The translations under genes and the position numbers were made by a program. This document shows, one piece after another, positions 33,750 to 45,692 of a stretch of DNA of 52,311 bases (position 1 is the stretch's first letter; each line of letters begins with the position of its first letter). The stretch covers positions 682,186 to 734,496 of the forward strand of contig NW_027192204.1 in the NCBI RefSeq assembly GCF_041956535.1, given 5' to 3'. Source of the DNA: Calcarisporiella thermophila CBS 279.70. Lineage: Eukaryota; Calcarisporiellomycota. The notes beneath the pieces are model-generated. The model saw nothing but the letters and a program-made list of their open reading frames with translations, did not search any database and had not been told where the DNA came from.

Positions 33750-34270
33750 TCTGGCGAATCTTGCATATTGGCGGCGGTTCAGGAGGGAATCCGGGATGGT
33801 ATAGTGGCCATCTATGTGATTCGCTCGGGCTTCTTCCGTCTTGGCCTCAAAGTTTGCCTCGCTCAGGTTCATGTTGTTGGAGAGTAGGCCACAATAGAGT
33901 ACGTGGGCTCTATTGAAGTGCTGCCGACATTCAGGGCAGCGTTTCCCGATGCCGAAGGTGTTGAGACGCCATCTTACTGCCAATGACACCACGTTGGGAT
34001 CCGCGAAGAAGATGAGCTTGTCTATTCCGCATTGTGCTCTACATGACGGGAGCATATAGGAGCACTGGCCTTCCGTTTATAAGGGTCAAAGAGCTTTACA
34101 AACACCTGTTTAATATGCGGATTAAAATGTCCAAGGTGTTCAACGTTGCATACCTTGGACCAGGCTTTGACTTTGGCCTTGATAGCCTCGTCCGCCTTTG
34201 GGTCCAAGCTTTTGGTAGGATCATACTCGTGATCTACCGTCAAGCCAAGAGTGAAGAGGGTCCTCTCCAA
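33750..34270 (-). mobile_element. fragment of a LINE-like retroelement (RT zinc-binding tail)
   Basis: The minus frame encodes WRLNTFGIGKRCPECRQHFN, a pattern seen in the zinc-binding tail of fungal non-LTR reverse transcriptase ORFs (C-x-x-C ... H ... C), preceded by KAWSKVCNVEHLGHFNPHIK. It abuts the gypsy fragment, so one element probably inserted into the other or they were joined by deletion. No reverse-transcriptase core remains. Confidence 0.5.
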
Positions 34271-34410
34271 GTTATTCTGGTAGTCTGCCGTTACCAGGAT
34301 TTCTACGGTATGCTAGCCAAGGTATGCGTCGTTAAATACCTTGGACATTTTAATCCGCATATTGAACAGGTGTTTGTAAAGTTCTTTGACCCTTATAACG
34401 AAAGGCCAGT
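34064..34410. repeat. large imperfect hairpin, 95-bp arms
   Basis: Arm 34064-34158 is matched in inverse orientation by 34317-34410 with roughly 8 differences (about 92 percent identity by eye) around a 158-bp loop. Both arms come from the same coding part of the LINE-like element (the HFNPHI peptide is readable on each strand), so this is an inverted duplication of retroelement sequence. Confidence 0.8.
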
Positions 34411-34819
34411 GACGTACACCCTCCTCAGCTCATGTTGCAGATCAGCTTTCATGGTCAACCTTACAGCCGACCGCAATAACATAGTCACAGATGGATATAT
34501 TTTGTTAAAATCTAAATATTTCAGTAGCTACTTTCAAGGGAACACTGAAAATATGTTGAGAAAAATCTCCCACACTATTTTCAGAGGTATATGCCACCCT
34601 GGCTTAATGAAAGAAAACCGGTTAACCGGGCTACTGAATTTGAAAAAATGCATATCTATATTTTGCCGTTTTTTTGGATTATAGTACCATTTTGATGTTT
34701 GAATGCTCTTTATTCACATATTTGATATTATTCTCTCGCTTCTCGTTTATTAAAACTGTAACTGGAGTCGATGTGTCATTGTTCAGTGGAAAATTAAGGA
34801 GGAAAAACTACGGTTATTG

Positions 34820-35506
34820 TTATTAAAATTAAGCCTCTTTCAAACAAGATTCGCTCTAGCATAATTCAGCTCGCAAAGGAGGGAAAATCTTCTTATCAAA
34901 TCGCCGATGCGTTGGACATTCATTTCACTACAGCAGCCAAGATTGTAAGAGAAGAAGTAAAGCGACGCTCCGATCTTAATAGACGACCCGCTGGCCGCCC
35001 TCGTATTTTGAGTAAGAGAGAAGAGAAAGATAGTGACATTGATGACGTCGGGTCAGTGCAAAAACTCAACCGATGTGAGAAAATTTTTTAAAGAGGAATA
35101 CAACAGAGAATTGACCGCTGATACCGTGAGAAGGGTAATCCAAAGAGAAGAAGTGCTGACTCGAGTGCTCCCAAAGAAACCTCTTCTCTCAGCTGCGCAC
35201 CGTAGACGTCGCCTGGAGTTCGCGAGAAAGCATATAAATTGGACTGTGGAAGATTGGAAACGAGTAATGTTTTCCGATGAGACTAAATTAACGTTTACGA
35301 ATGTAACAGGAAAGCAATACTACTACAAGCGCAAGGGAGAACCGCTTCGTAGTAGACATATCCAACCCACAATGAAACAGACAGGAAATGGAGTGATGGC
35401 GTGGGGTTGCGTTACAGATCATGGCGCGGGAAATCTGCGCCGTATCGATGGGGCGCTCAACGCTGCTGTAACAGGATTAACTCAGCTCATTATGCTACCG
35501 AGATAA
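34820..35506 (+). mobile_element. truncated Tc1/mariner-type transposase
   Basis: Plus-strand remains of a Tc1-family transposase. The N-terminal helix-turn-helix is readable from 34823 (KIRSSIIQLAKEGKSSYQIA, AAKIVREEV, then GRPRIL). A frame change near 35015 precedes the 157-codon part from 35033 (MTSGQCKNSTDVRKFF ... WKRVMFSDETKL, holding the first catalytic Asp). Reading ends at 35506 before the second catalytic Asp (the usual Q-D-N-x-x-x-H block) and third Glu. No start ATG is in frame. Inactive. Confidence 0.8.
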
Positions 35507-36240
35507 AGTTAATATCCTTTACTATTTTTGATAGTTAGTCGTCTTATTGTGTTTATGAGATACATCTTAAGTTTAGTCATGTGAAAACCATATTGAGTTA
35601 TTTGTGATTTCTTATTTATATACGAGCCCATTCATTTATGAATCCTCACCGATCTTCTATTTCATAAAGGTGAGGATATCCCTTTTATTTATGATATTAT
35701 TATTATTATGGTGTTATATTGTAGATATTTTTGTTACGCTCACATATCATCAAAGGTCAACCCGTTTACAGACCACGCGTCGGGGTGCTTTATGTCCACT
35801 CACAGAGTGATATCCCCGCACACATGGCTGACAAATTGGGTCATGCAGACAATAATCTCCAGCCATAAAGCTTCTGCTCCGGCAAAGTCCCTTCCATAGA
35901 AGTTGTAAGGAAATGAACTTAGCCAAGTCCAATGTCCTTAGAACCTTAGCATTGACCTTGATCCATCAAAGACCAAGCAACACCCATACGCCAAGAACAA
36001 TACAAGCATTTACCCATGAAAACCCACATTAGCTTAGTTATACTTTTATCCTTTTTACATTATTTAAGACACACGATCATTCGTCAGAATTAGATTTAGG
36101 AATGTCAATGTCACTCTTCCCTTAGTTTTCTTTAGTCAATTTCCCCTTGTCTTTAGAATAAACCTTGTCTTTATTTTTCTTTGCAAAACCAAGTGTCCTT
36201 CCTTATAGAAATGCAAACTTATCCTGGTCAATGGTCACCA
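35507..36240. other. intergenic, no gene seen
   Basis: Follows the Tc1 relic. The 3' part of the transposase cannot be found here. CTTTAGTCAATTTCC-type T-rich sequence only. Confidence 0.5.
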
Positions 36241-37216
36241 TTAAATCTCCAGACTCATATTCCATGCCGAGTTCTGTGTCAAATAAGTTGGCCTAGTGCC
36301 TTCAGTTGACTTTAGTTCAATTATAGCTGTTAGGGACGCGCATTGATGTTTTCCGTCTTGAACCTCAATGTGGCTGGTGGCGGATGTGCAGTTTTCAGAT
36401 GCAATCTCCACTCGAAATGACCTCTTCTTAAATTGTACGGCATTGCTGGCAGCGTGTACTGGCAACAGGTACCTCTACCCTAACTTGTGCATCGTTGGAC
36501 TTCTCATCCTCTTCGCTTTGCCAAGGCTGCAGTTCTTCAATGTAATCTCGGATCCACTTCTGCAGTTATTTCTCTAATGGGTCGAATATAACTTCATAAT
36601 CAATCGTCCGAGTGGATGTATTCGTGGGTGGGTTGTGTTTCCCAGGAGCTGGATTACTTTGTCGACCCGAAGCCATTTTTTAAGTGTTGACCAAGTGTGC
36701 ATTAACGTGTACATAATACTGCGCCTCTAGTTCCTTTTCGATATTCGAGAAGCCTTACCAGTTTACCCTATAAAGCAAAAGGACTTTCGTAAAAGAGATG
36801 GTTGGTGGTATATACTTGTCATCAAAATAAAGAGCTTTTTGTCACGTCCTGACAATGCCTTCTGGTTCCTCGAGCTCAGTTCTTTAAATTAATTTCCGTA
36901 CCATCATTAGTTTTAGCAACAAACAACCTAACAATCTCCTAGTGTTCCTGGTACAGTTCCATGTATTCAGCCTCTCACCGTTCTGAAAGGACCTTGAATT
37001 CAGCTTCTAGAATTTCATTATGACTATACTTATCAAAATTATTTCTATAAAATTATCGTATTTTGCATACTCTAGGTCTATTTGGCTATTTAAGAATTTC
37101 TCAACTATCACAATAGGCACAAGATTAGTCTTTTCCTGTTTTCCTTTCGGAATCCCTTGTCGCCCATTAGCCATATTGTTGATATGTATTATACAATATA
37201 CAGATCGGGTGAACAT
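36241..37216 (-). other. degenerate gag-like coding remains (uncertain)
   Basis: Two minus-strand frames start with similar peptides: MASGRQSNPAPGKHNPPTN from 36676, and MANGRQGIPKGKQEKTN near 37173. The first is broken by a stop but continues in frame as an acidic stretch (EELQPWQSEEDEKSND) and then, in another frame, NAVQFKKRSFRVEIASEN. The composition and the doubled start suggest two decayed copies of a retroelement gag or similar ORF, but no nucleocapsid knuckle or other hallmark is present. Confidence 0.3.
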
Positions 37217-38184
37217 TAGGGAGAAAAATGGGAAGTATCAACAAAAAAGTGGAGGCAGCAGACTGTTAGGTTTCCACACCACGCGGGAACTATGGGATGC
37301 CCACAAGCAATAGTGGAACAAATTTATCCATATTTATGAATATTAACATTGCTGCCAGTCAAAGACTACGCTGGAAATTAAAATTTCTAATTTTCAATAA
37401 TTCATGAGACTGGAGATTCTTCCCAGTTCCGCAACTGGAGAGGCGTAACATTCAGGGACAAACCAACAGGAGAATCGCACGAACAAAAATCAGGTTAATT
37501 CTCATTTTGTTTATCTGTATTGAATGAAATTTTAATAGATATTGTAATTTAGGTTACTACTGCAAATATGAAAACAGGAACTTATATAAATTGTATATAT
37601 TTGATATATGTCATTGTTTAAAAAGCTAGCATTTAATTGTTAAATAATAGTTTAGACTAGGTGGTTTTAATTACTGTAACACTATCGTAGTTAATGCTAA
37701 GAAGCAGCCGCATACCCTTTTAAATATAGCAATGTAAGGAAAGGAAATAAGAAATATTGCATATTAAATGGTACAAAGTGGACTCCCCTAGTGTGCTGCG
37801 ATCATCACTACGAATATAAGCATGTGACTTTAGCTTGGTATTCTGAAAACCGGTAGGTTTTTGCCTGAAGCACTGATTGCTACTCATCTCATTAAATATA
37901 AGTGGCGATAATACTGTGATCTTGAAGACGTAATAAATGAATATGATAGCATTATCATTATAGAATTCAACTTAAATATTCTCTTTATTTTCGATTCCTT
38001 TTTTACAAAATATTATATGATCATACTCTGAAAGCCATGATAACATGTTAAAACAAGAGATAATCGGAAAATAAACTTATACATATTTATTAGCAAATAA
38101 AGGAAACTTACATCCTAACACTTATATATACTTTAGATAACATGAACCACCAGATTCTTACTAAGTTCATTTCAAATACTCCTG
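37217..38184. other. intergenic, no gene seen
   Basis: AT-rich DNA downstream of the minus-strand Cys-rich gene. No supported feature. Confidence 0.5.
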
Positions 38185-38445
38185 TTAACAGCCGCGGTCA
38201 TCACAACAATGGATCTCGTAATTGGCATTCCAGCGTGTGCAAGAAGGACCAGCATTGTAGCACCGGCCACATGTCCAACCTTTGTCTCGGCATATGCGGT
38301 TTGCGTAGTTATCACATACAGGGCGGCTATCCGTTCGTAAACACTGTTCAAGGAGGCAAGGGGGGTCTGCCAGTACCCCCATTGCAAACACAATAACCAT
38401 CACATAGCTAATTAGAAATAGGATATTAAAACGAATTGAATGCAT
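38185..38445 (-). CDS. secreted 10-cysteine protein
   Basis: 86 residues from the ATG at 38445 (the frame is open two codons further but without ATG). The signal peptide is about residues 1-26 (MHSIRFNILFLISYVMVIVF then AMGVLA). The mature part of about 60 residues has ten cysteines: C4C8C7C6C2C6C8CC4C by spacing, ending CCDDRGC. The even count and compact size fit a disulfide-knotted effector or antimicrobial protein. The CC pair and terminal C echo the 12-cysteine protein at 14207, but spacings differ and I would not call them paralogues. Family not recognised. Confidence 0.68.
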   Translation of the reverse strand: MHSIRFNILFLISYVMVIVFAMGVLADPPCLLEQCLRTDSRPVCDNYANRICRDKGWTCGRCYNAGPSCTRWNANYEIHCCDDRGC

Positions 38446-38519
38446 TGCCAAAGTAATAGTTCAGGGCTAAACAATCAAATTGTAATCGTGAGGACATAAA
38501 ACGCGGATTCTCCAAGTCT

Positions 38520-38528
38520 CTTTAAATA
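38520..38528 (-). promoter_or_regulatory. possible TATA-like element of the 10-cysteine gene
   Basis: TATTTAAAG on the minus strand, about 80 bases before the ATG. Weaker than the other TATA boxes. Confidence 0.35.
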
Positions 38529-40086
38529 CGTGTTTTTTAGGTTTTAATATCATAATGAAACTAAGGATAGCAGACTATTATACAATACCTTTTACAAGTT
38601 ATTTTATGCTATCTGAAAGTTAATTTTAGAAATGATCCGCCTTTGTAAGGGAGTCAAAGTGGCTGATATTTTGTTATTTTTCTATTTATAAGTGGACCGC
38701 TTCATTAACCTCTTCTGAATAACCATTCATATCAGTGGCGTGATTATTTTGGGCTTTGAGAGTTAAATTTGGATTTTGAAAAGTTTGAAGAGATGCAAGA
38801 TGCTCCTCAATTCGTATAATTTGTTTGAATTATTTTATAGATCTTTTCAATACCGATCATGCAGTAAAAGCTATATGCATTCCAAAAAAATATCACTCAT
38901 TCCAAGTCTAATTATAATGTGATGGCTCATAAAGAGCAATAAAAGGTTTGATTGTTAAAAAAACTCACTCTAAGCTACACTTAAGTTTACCTTTTTTACA
39001 AAGAGCAATTAACTGAGAGAATTGTAGTAATTTTTTGATAGTGACTCTGACTGGAGGAAAAAGAAAATAAATAACAGCATATTGAATGACAATTCGTTAT
39101 CGTAAGAATAAAGAGTTATAGTGTATATTCATTCGAGCGTTTACAGTGGGAATAAGTCTTATAATATAAAATATAAAATATATAAGCATTAAAATTGAAT
39201 AAAATATTAGGATTTAAAATAAAAAAGCTTATAGAGCATTAATAAACTTAAGCTACTGAATATATTCCTTATTAAAAAAATTTTTTTTCTCACTCTTTGT
39301 AGTATTTTGGAGAAACTACTGTATATTTAGAAATATACTATCAAGATGACTAAGACAAACTCATCTTGAATTCAATAAAAAAGTTAAACTACACCATTTT
39401 TACTTTGTTCTTACCTTCATATTCTTAGTCTAAACATTGAGTGATTCTTAAAACTAACTCTAATAAATGATCATGTGTTTTAAACAATGTAAAAAGGTTA
39501 AAGCCTAGATAATCCAAGTTGATTTTTCTGGGTAAATGCTTGCATTATTTTTGGTAGGTAAGAGTTGTTTGGTAGTCAATAGGTCAAGGTCGTTGCTAAG
39601 CAAAAGTTCTAAAGAAAATGACCTTGGTTAAATTTATTTCTTTACACACCAGGCTTTAAAAACTAAACCGACAATGTACTGCGACTCCTCCTTATTCTCT
39701 ATCCTAAGATAATATTCGCATCAATTTGAATTTGAAATATTAAAATTGCTAGTTACAATTCACCCACAGTTATATTAAAACAATGCATTAACCTATTTCA
39801 AATTACAATCATTAAATACATTTTCCTTAATAAACACGTGACAAACTACCACCATTATTTACACTGTAATATTGAAATGGTTTAAATATTGATGCGGGAG
39901 ATACTGTAAAATAGATTCGAGATATAAGCCAATAGAATATCTGTGCGGGGGTACAGTGCTATTCCTTGTGTATTCTTGCCACTCATTGTTGCTTAAAATT
40001 CATTACTAGCTATCTTAGTAATGTTCCAAATAGATTTATGATGGTTTAGAAAATTAGCAGACTCTTATAATACTTCGAGTAATTTT
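38529..40086. other. intergenic, no gene seen
   Basis: 1.55 kb, very AT-rich, with many short homopolymer runs. No ORF or repeat pair is supported. Confidence 0.55.
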
Positions 40087-41520
40087 TCATGTGTTGTAAT
40101 AAACCTCAGTTTCCTGGTTATTTAATCCTCCACTAGCAGCTAATATCATGGGCCAGTGGGATCTGGCTCTATTAACTCCACGCCTGAGTGCAGAATTGAG
40201 CTCTGCCCAATTCGTTTCTCCTGGATCCGTTGCGTAATAATCCGTACTAATTGAGTTCAAAGGACGTATCTGTAGAGTTCTAGCAGCTTCGTCAACGTAA
40301 TCGCTAAGGTTCTTCCACCACGTATCGTACTCAGCTTCAGGTAAATTGATAATTCCGAGGTTGCGTATATTAATGACCGGAAGCCTAGTAATATATGCGG
40401 CATACGCTACTGCTTCAGCCCTGGTCGCGAGAGTTGCAGAGAGTACCTTAGCAGTTGGGCCAGCTCTTGTGCGAGAGCCATGGGTTAAAGTTTGTGCTAT
40501 TATTCCTGTTAGCAATAGCACTAAATATGAAAATTGGGCATATGCCCCGCCATTAGGAACCAGGACTAAGTTGCCCAGCACCTGCAGTACTCCATGGAGT
40601 GCAAACCCCCATGCCATCCAAGTCGGAGGTTCCCTCGCAATAATTTTACTGCGGCATAAACCTTCAATCTCATTTGATTTCCCAACTACAAGCGTCACAT
40701 CTTCTCCCAGTTGCACGGCTATGTTATTATTATCTCTTTGCACTGTTTCCAGCTGATATGAACAATCTACCGTCTTAAAGTAGAGAGTTTGTATCAGTGA
40801 ACCATAGAGCAATAATCCACCCATTGCGGTCATGAACCAATCAAGCTGCCACACTGCCACGACTTCTACTCCACATATCAACATTATTGACATAATCCAA
40901 GCGAGGGCGCCTTTAATGCTGGCTTTTTGTCTTCCAGGATGCTGAATAAATTCCTTATTCTCAGAGTCCGGCTACCATATTACAGTGCATTCCGCTCTTT
41001 TATCGCTCCATGGGCTCCCAATACCAGTATCATGCTTATCTCGTTCGATAAGGGTTTCCACCATCCCAGATTGCATCCGAACTGGCCGTTGATTAGGCAG
41101 CTTATATGTAAGACTGGGTACTTCTTCAATTAGTTTCCAAGGAGATTGTACCGTGTTTGAAAGCCGCGGTGTACGCCAGTGTTGTAACATATCAACAGTA
41201 GCTCGGACAGCTGGTAGTGCGAATCCTGGAGCTACTAATGCAGTTCGCCAGCGCCCACGACGCGAAAGTAGCGCTTCTTTACTATGCTCAATACTAAGTG
41301 CACTTGAAGCTACAGCCAATGCTCCAATGAAATCCAACTTTATAGTGCTTGGAAGCACTTCCAGCTCCATATCTTGAGCACTCACAAGGCGCATTCCCGC
41401 AAGCATGGCAACATAACCGGCCACTCTCCATACAAATTGATTCTTTGAATTTAATTGCAAGCGCGGTTGATTTCCGAAATTGATGTTGATAAGTGGTTTT
41501 GCGCTAGGTTCATTATTCAT
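40087..41520 (-). CDS. uncharacterised fungal membrane protein
   Basis: Two exons (41520-40984 and 40941-40087) join through a 42-nt phase-0 intron to 463 residues. The intron is placed where the first frame would stop and the second has no strong start. Hydrophobic segments lie at about residues 33-48, 65-75, 192-220 (IMSIMLICGVEVVAVW ... FMTAMGGLLLYGSLI) and 285-325 (TWMAWGFALHGVLQVLGNLV, FSYLVLLLTGIIAQTL). The pattern WxxxFxxHxxLQVLxxLxLxPxG followed by a second membrane span resembles a large family of uncharacterised fungal membrane proteins, but I cannot name it. The C-terminal 130 residues are soluble and acidic. No catalytic motif is evident. Confidence 0.65.
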
Positions 41521-43580
41521 ATTCTGAAAAATTTTTTAATATCTTTAATCTATTTGTATTCAACAAATGCTACTTACAACCGCGATATCTAATTACGCCT
41601 TGGCGCGAAAATCAAGGAATTCATAAATAAAAATAAAACTTTTCACTGTTCTTCTAATCTTTCGCGTTTCTGATGGGGTTCTATAGATTCTTTAATAGAG
41701 ACATTACGCGTATTTTATTTGTTACAATTAACACGTCTATCTACCTGTAATAAAATAAAACTCAGCTATTGAATTCCACTATTTAATTTGTACCACGTGT
41801 GACTTCATTTAAGTTTAAGATATTCCCAGAATTGCAAGACATATTATCATAAACTCTTCCGGATAAAATTGGAGAGCAGGTTAATACAGAATATATAGAA
41901 CAAGGCATTTTAATTTTAATACCTAAACAAGATTCTGAGTAGAGAGGATTAAGTGTCTTAATCAATATTCTAGGACTTTTTACCACAATGTATCCGGTAA
42001 TAGAAATAGCAGACTGAAGTGCACCTACTCTTAGGTACAAGTATTATAATATATTAATAAAAGTTGTATTATTGTATATATTCACCAACTATATTGATAT
42101 TCTGAAGTAAATCTTATATCGTAAATTCCCTCAATTCAAACAACTAAATATAGAACAAACAGGTTCTTGATCGATATAATATAGGTGTGGCTTGAATCTT
42201 CTCCAAGTTAAACGAGTTTAATTAATATTATCATCTTAACCCACATTTTAGTAATTTTTAATATTTATAATTACATTAGACCATTAAAAGTAATTAACAA
42301 TTTTCTAAAAATAAAACAAACAAGTTTAATCTAACTTATTATACTATTTACAGTATAAGAAATTTTGGTATTATAAAGAAATACAGGATCATTACGAGAT
42401 TGGTTAAAGAAAATATCACATCGATAACTATATCCCATCATTGCGTGGATTTAAAGTGATAATTTGTTATCTTATTTCCAAGATATTTTCAATTTTTGAA
42501 AGAAAGACTTTTTTTATTGCACCGAATCAACACTCTCCGAAAAACCTCTATTGAATTATTCAGCTTCGTTTCGAAAATTAAGGAATTCGTCAGTCAGCGT
42601 TATTGTTAGGTTATGAGTAAGGCAGCTCGCTAATGGATCTTATATATATGAAGATTCTTATATTTAATATAATACGGTATTATGCTCTTCTGAGGTTATC
42701 TGACGGATCAAAACTCAATGACTGGAGTAATGATTTCTGTTCGAGTTTAATATTTTACATTTCTCATTAATAAAATGAAAAATAATTATATCGACTCTGT
42801 TAGGATGGCTATATGGAATCATTTAGGGTTTAGAGTAAATATATAAATTTGAGTTGACCTTGTTAAACAAAGAGTGATAAGTTATATTGGTGAGCAGGTA
42901 CCAAAGAATAAATGTTTTATGCATGGTTTATTGAAATAAATGAAAGAAGAATGAAAATATTTTCGATATGGTTTTCATAATACACAAAATTAAATGGAGT
43001 TGATGCTGTTAAATACAATAAAATATAAATCTCATCAACGATCGATATACACTGCTAAATTTATTCTCGTAGCTAATATCTTCATCGCAAAAAAGTTTGT
43101 TTAATGTACATAATATTTAGCATTCTCGAAGCGACGGTTAATGCACCGAATAAATCAAGTTTTTATAATGGATATAACTTATAATTCCATAAATTGGGTA
43201 CTCATTAAAAAGCTTTCAACAATGGTTGTTGATTGACAAGAATCTATCCCTAAAAATTTGTCTCCTGCATTAATTCGCTGTCGTAAACGCTTCTCAGCAT
43301 AGAATCAGGTAGATAGAGAGTGAGATTATCGCAAAAAAGTTCAGGTGCATATGCCATTAGGTATGTATAAAAAATTCTAGAGGTTTTCTTTATCCAACTC
43401 CATTTCACCTGTGCTCATCAGCGCTCTAATTTAGAAGACAATGCTGTCGCTAATAATACCATTCTGAAACTTCGAGTTGAGATGTGCATCCACCAACTTG
43501 TGACCTCAAAGTGCAGAGGGTATATGTCTATCATGTAAGATTCAAGAAAAAAAAACCCTACTTTCTTCCAAACTATGCAT
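41521..43580. other. intergenic, no convincing gene
   Basis: 2 kb of AT-rich DNA. The minus frame at 41783-42040 (85 codons) has four cysteines near its end but no signal peptide. The region otherwise holds no recognisable feature. Confidence 0.5.
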
Positions 43581-44333
43581 TTAGAGAATGGCGCTCTTGA
43601 TGATTCGTTGCTTTTTGGGCTGGAAAAAATGGCTCTGCTTCACTATAGCTTCAGTGTCCGGCTGTATGAATAGCCTGAGGGCCGCTTCTCCAAGTACTAT
43701 ACCGATTAAAGCCCAGGCTTCAAAATTGCTTATGTTATGCAATTGGGCGCAAAGTCTCCCAACCAGTTCCCACCACTGCCTTGGGACAGACGATGGTTGA
43801 GCACCATGAAAATATCTGGCCAAGTGTTTGATCCATGTGTAGGTATCCCCAGCTTGTGTACCACACAAGTATTTGCCAGCCGTCCAAATTGCGTCAGCTG
43901 GCAATATCACCCCACGTTCCATAGTTACCTCGTGGTTAATAGCCCAGAATAGGCCGGGAGAACCTGCGCATATCTCCAGTAGACACCAAGGTCTACTAAT
44001 CACTATCATCATAGTCTCAGTGTTGCACACTTTTCCTTTTCCAGCTAGCTTTAACCACCGCATTCCAGAATACATACAACTATGGTATAGTACTGATGAT
44101 CGTATTACTTTGAATGCTGAGCGCCATAATTTACTTCGAGCCTGAGAAGTACGAGTAAAAGAAACTGCTACGACATTTGTGTGCACTAATAGAACTGACT
44201 TTTCAATAATTGTTCTAGATGGGAGCCGTTTCATTGATCCTATTTCACCCTCATTTACTGGCAGCACAATATTTGAATTGTAAACGTCGATGGTCTCAAT
44301 GAATGGTTTAGCATAAGATGTGCAATTGAACAT
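43581..44333 (-). CDS. hypothetical 250-residue protein
   Basis: A single open frame of 250 residues from ATG to stop, long for this AT-rich DNA and higher in GC than its flanks, so it is probably a real coding region. Tryptophan- and cysteine-rich stretches (RPWCLLEICAGSPGLFWAIN, PRQWWELVGRLCAQLHN) and a hydrophobic patch (WALIGIVLGEAALRLFI) suggest a membrane-associated or compact globular protein. It could be one exon of a larger gene or the partner of the membrane protein at 40087, which shares its strand. No family is recognised. Confidence 0.45.
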   Translation of the reverse strand: MFNCTSYAKPFIETIDVYNSNIVLPVNEGEIGSMKRLPSRTIIEKSVLLVHTNVVAVSFTRTSQARSKLWRSAFKVIRSSVLYHSCMYSGMRWLKLAGKGKVCNTETMMIVISRPWCLLEICAGSPGLFWAINHEVTMERGVILPADAIWTAGKYLCGTQAGDTYTWIKHLARYFHGAQPSSVPRQWWELVGRLCAQLHNISNFEAWALIGIVLGEAALRLFIQPDTEAIVKQSHFFQPKKQRIIKSAIL

Positions 44334-44875
44334 AATCTACAAAAATTTTTAGCATCGAGATGATAAATGAGTTCATCAGGAGATTTACTTACTATTCCTA
44401 AATCTATTTGTATCAATTCAGTTACAATTGGAAGAATAGATAGTCGAGACTTGTTATTCTTCGCGTATCTGGTACAGTATCAAGGTCTCTTCAAGATGAG
44501 AATTACACTTTTATCTTCCAGTTGAAAATTGCCGCTCTGATTTAAAGCACTGTAATCTATCGACCCATATTTTTCATAATTTCTATATATTCGTAAATCC
44601 TAGTAACAGGTTCATAGGGAAAAAATGTCCGATTCATTTTTAATTCCAGAAAATTGGCAACGTATCTTTGAAAAAATATTTTTCAAAAATTTTGTGGCTT
44701 ATTATTTTGCCTGAATTTGTTACATATGTTACTTTCAGATCTTCTTAATCTCTGTCTACGTAGCTACGTCATCATTTATTGGATATATATACGTACATTT
44801 GAGATTGTAATAAATTAATAAGGAGTTAAATCTTTCTCTCCAACTAAAAACCCCCGTCACAGAATTCATTATCAA
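44334..44875. other. intergenic, no gene seen
   Basis: Upstream of the hypothetical gene. TTCATAGGGAAAAAATGTCC near 44612 resembles CTCATAGGGAAAAAGTGCCC near 32288, beside the gypsy breakpoint, and may mark two remnants of one small element. Confidence 0.45.
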
Positions 44876-45692
44876 AGTGATACGTCATCATGAATTTCTC
44901 ATAGTAGATAGTTTATATTGCGGAATCTTAGGACGAAGGAATGTTAAAATGTTTCGAAGCCAATCTTCAATGCTAGCGGATATTTGAAAGTTGAAATGCT
45001 TTAATATCAAGGAGCCCTATTATATGCTGTTGTTTTTCAATCTGTATAAAGTAAGTGGAAGTTAAATAATAATAGTGTAGGCAAAATTGAAGTGTCAGTG
45101 GTCGAGACTCTATCGACAGCTTCATCAGAGGCGATCTCCAGGAAAATGGAACTACTTGTAAGATGTTGCTTCGAGAGTTATGATCCACTTGGTAATCGCT
45201 GTCTGGGGGAATGCTTTCTAATTAAGGGCTTTAAAAAACCATCTATAATCGTTCTTTCCCCCAGAGCTTACTGTAGATTCATTTCGTCAATTCTGGCATC
45301 GACAGTACTTTAACAAAAAAGGTGGGAGTAGTAAGACACTAGAGCAACGTTTTGAAATATATTTTGACAATCCAAGCTTATTTCAGGAAGGAGTCTAAAG
45401 TTGGAAGTTAGATTATCATGTGTAGTATTTTAGTGCAATCTCGCATATGGCTCTAACACAGCAATCCAATTCATCGGAAAGTCAAAGAATCATTTTCAGC
45501 ACATTAAGGTGGCTCCAGCCTCTATTATCTCTAAGTTTTGGACCTTATGCACTTTAGTAGAGGAAGTCAAGTTTGTTCTGTTGTGAATGGCAGAGCATGC
45601 AACCGATTATACGCCAGCTATTGAATCCGGAGCCTGTGAGAGAGAAGTATTTTTAATATACTCTTCAACCGGTTCATAGTCTGTCTACAAAT
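44876..45692. repeat. old dispersed repeat, copy B
   Basis: Direct-orientation partner of 27034-27862, with the same landmarks in the same order and heavy divergence. Short frames inside it are not conserved between the copies, so they are not genes. The shared GAAAGAGGTGAGGAACAA block follows only about 190 bases later, near 45880. Confidence 0.7.

Noticed and set aside
32258-34270. A complete LTR retrotransposon
   Set aside because: No LTR pair, gag or protease could be found, and integrase is cut off at 32340.
45092-45313. 73-codon frame inside dispersed repeat B
   Set aside because: The frame is not kept in repeat copy A, so it is not under coding constraint.
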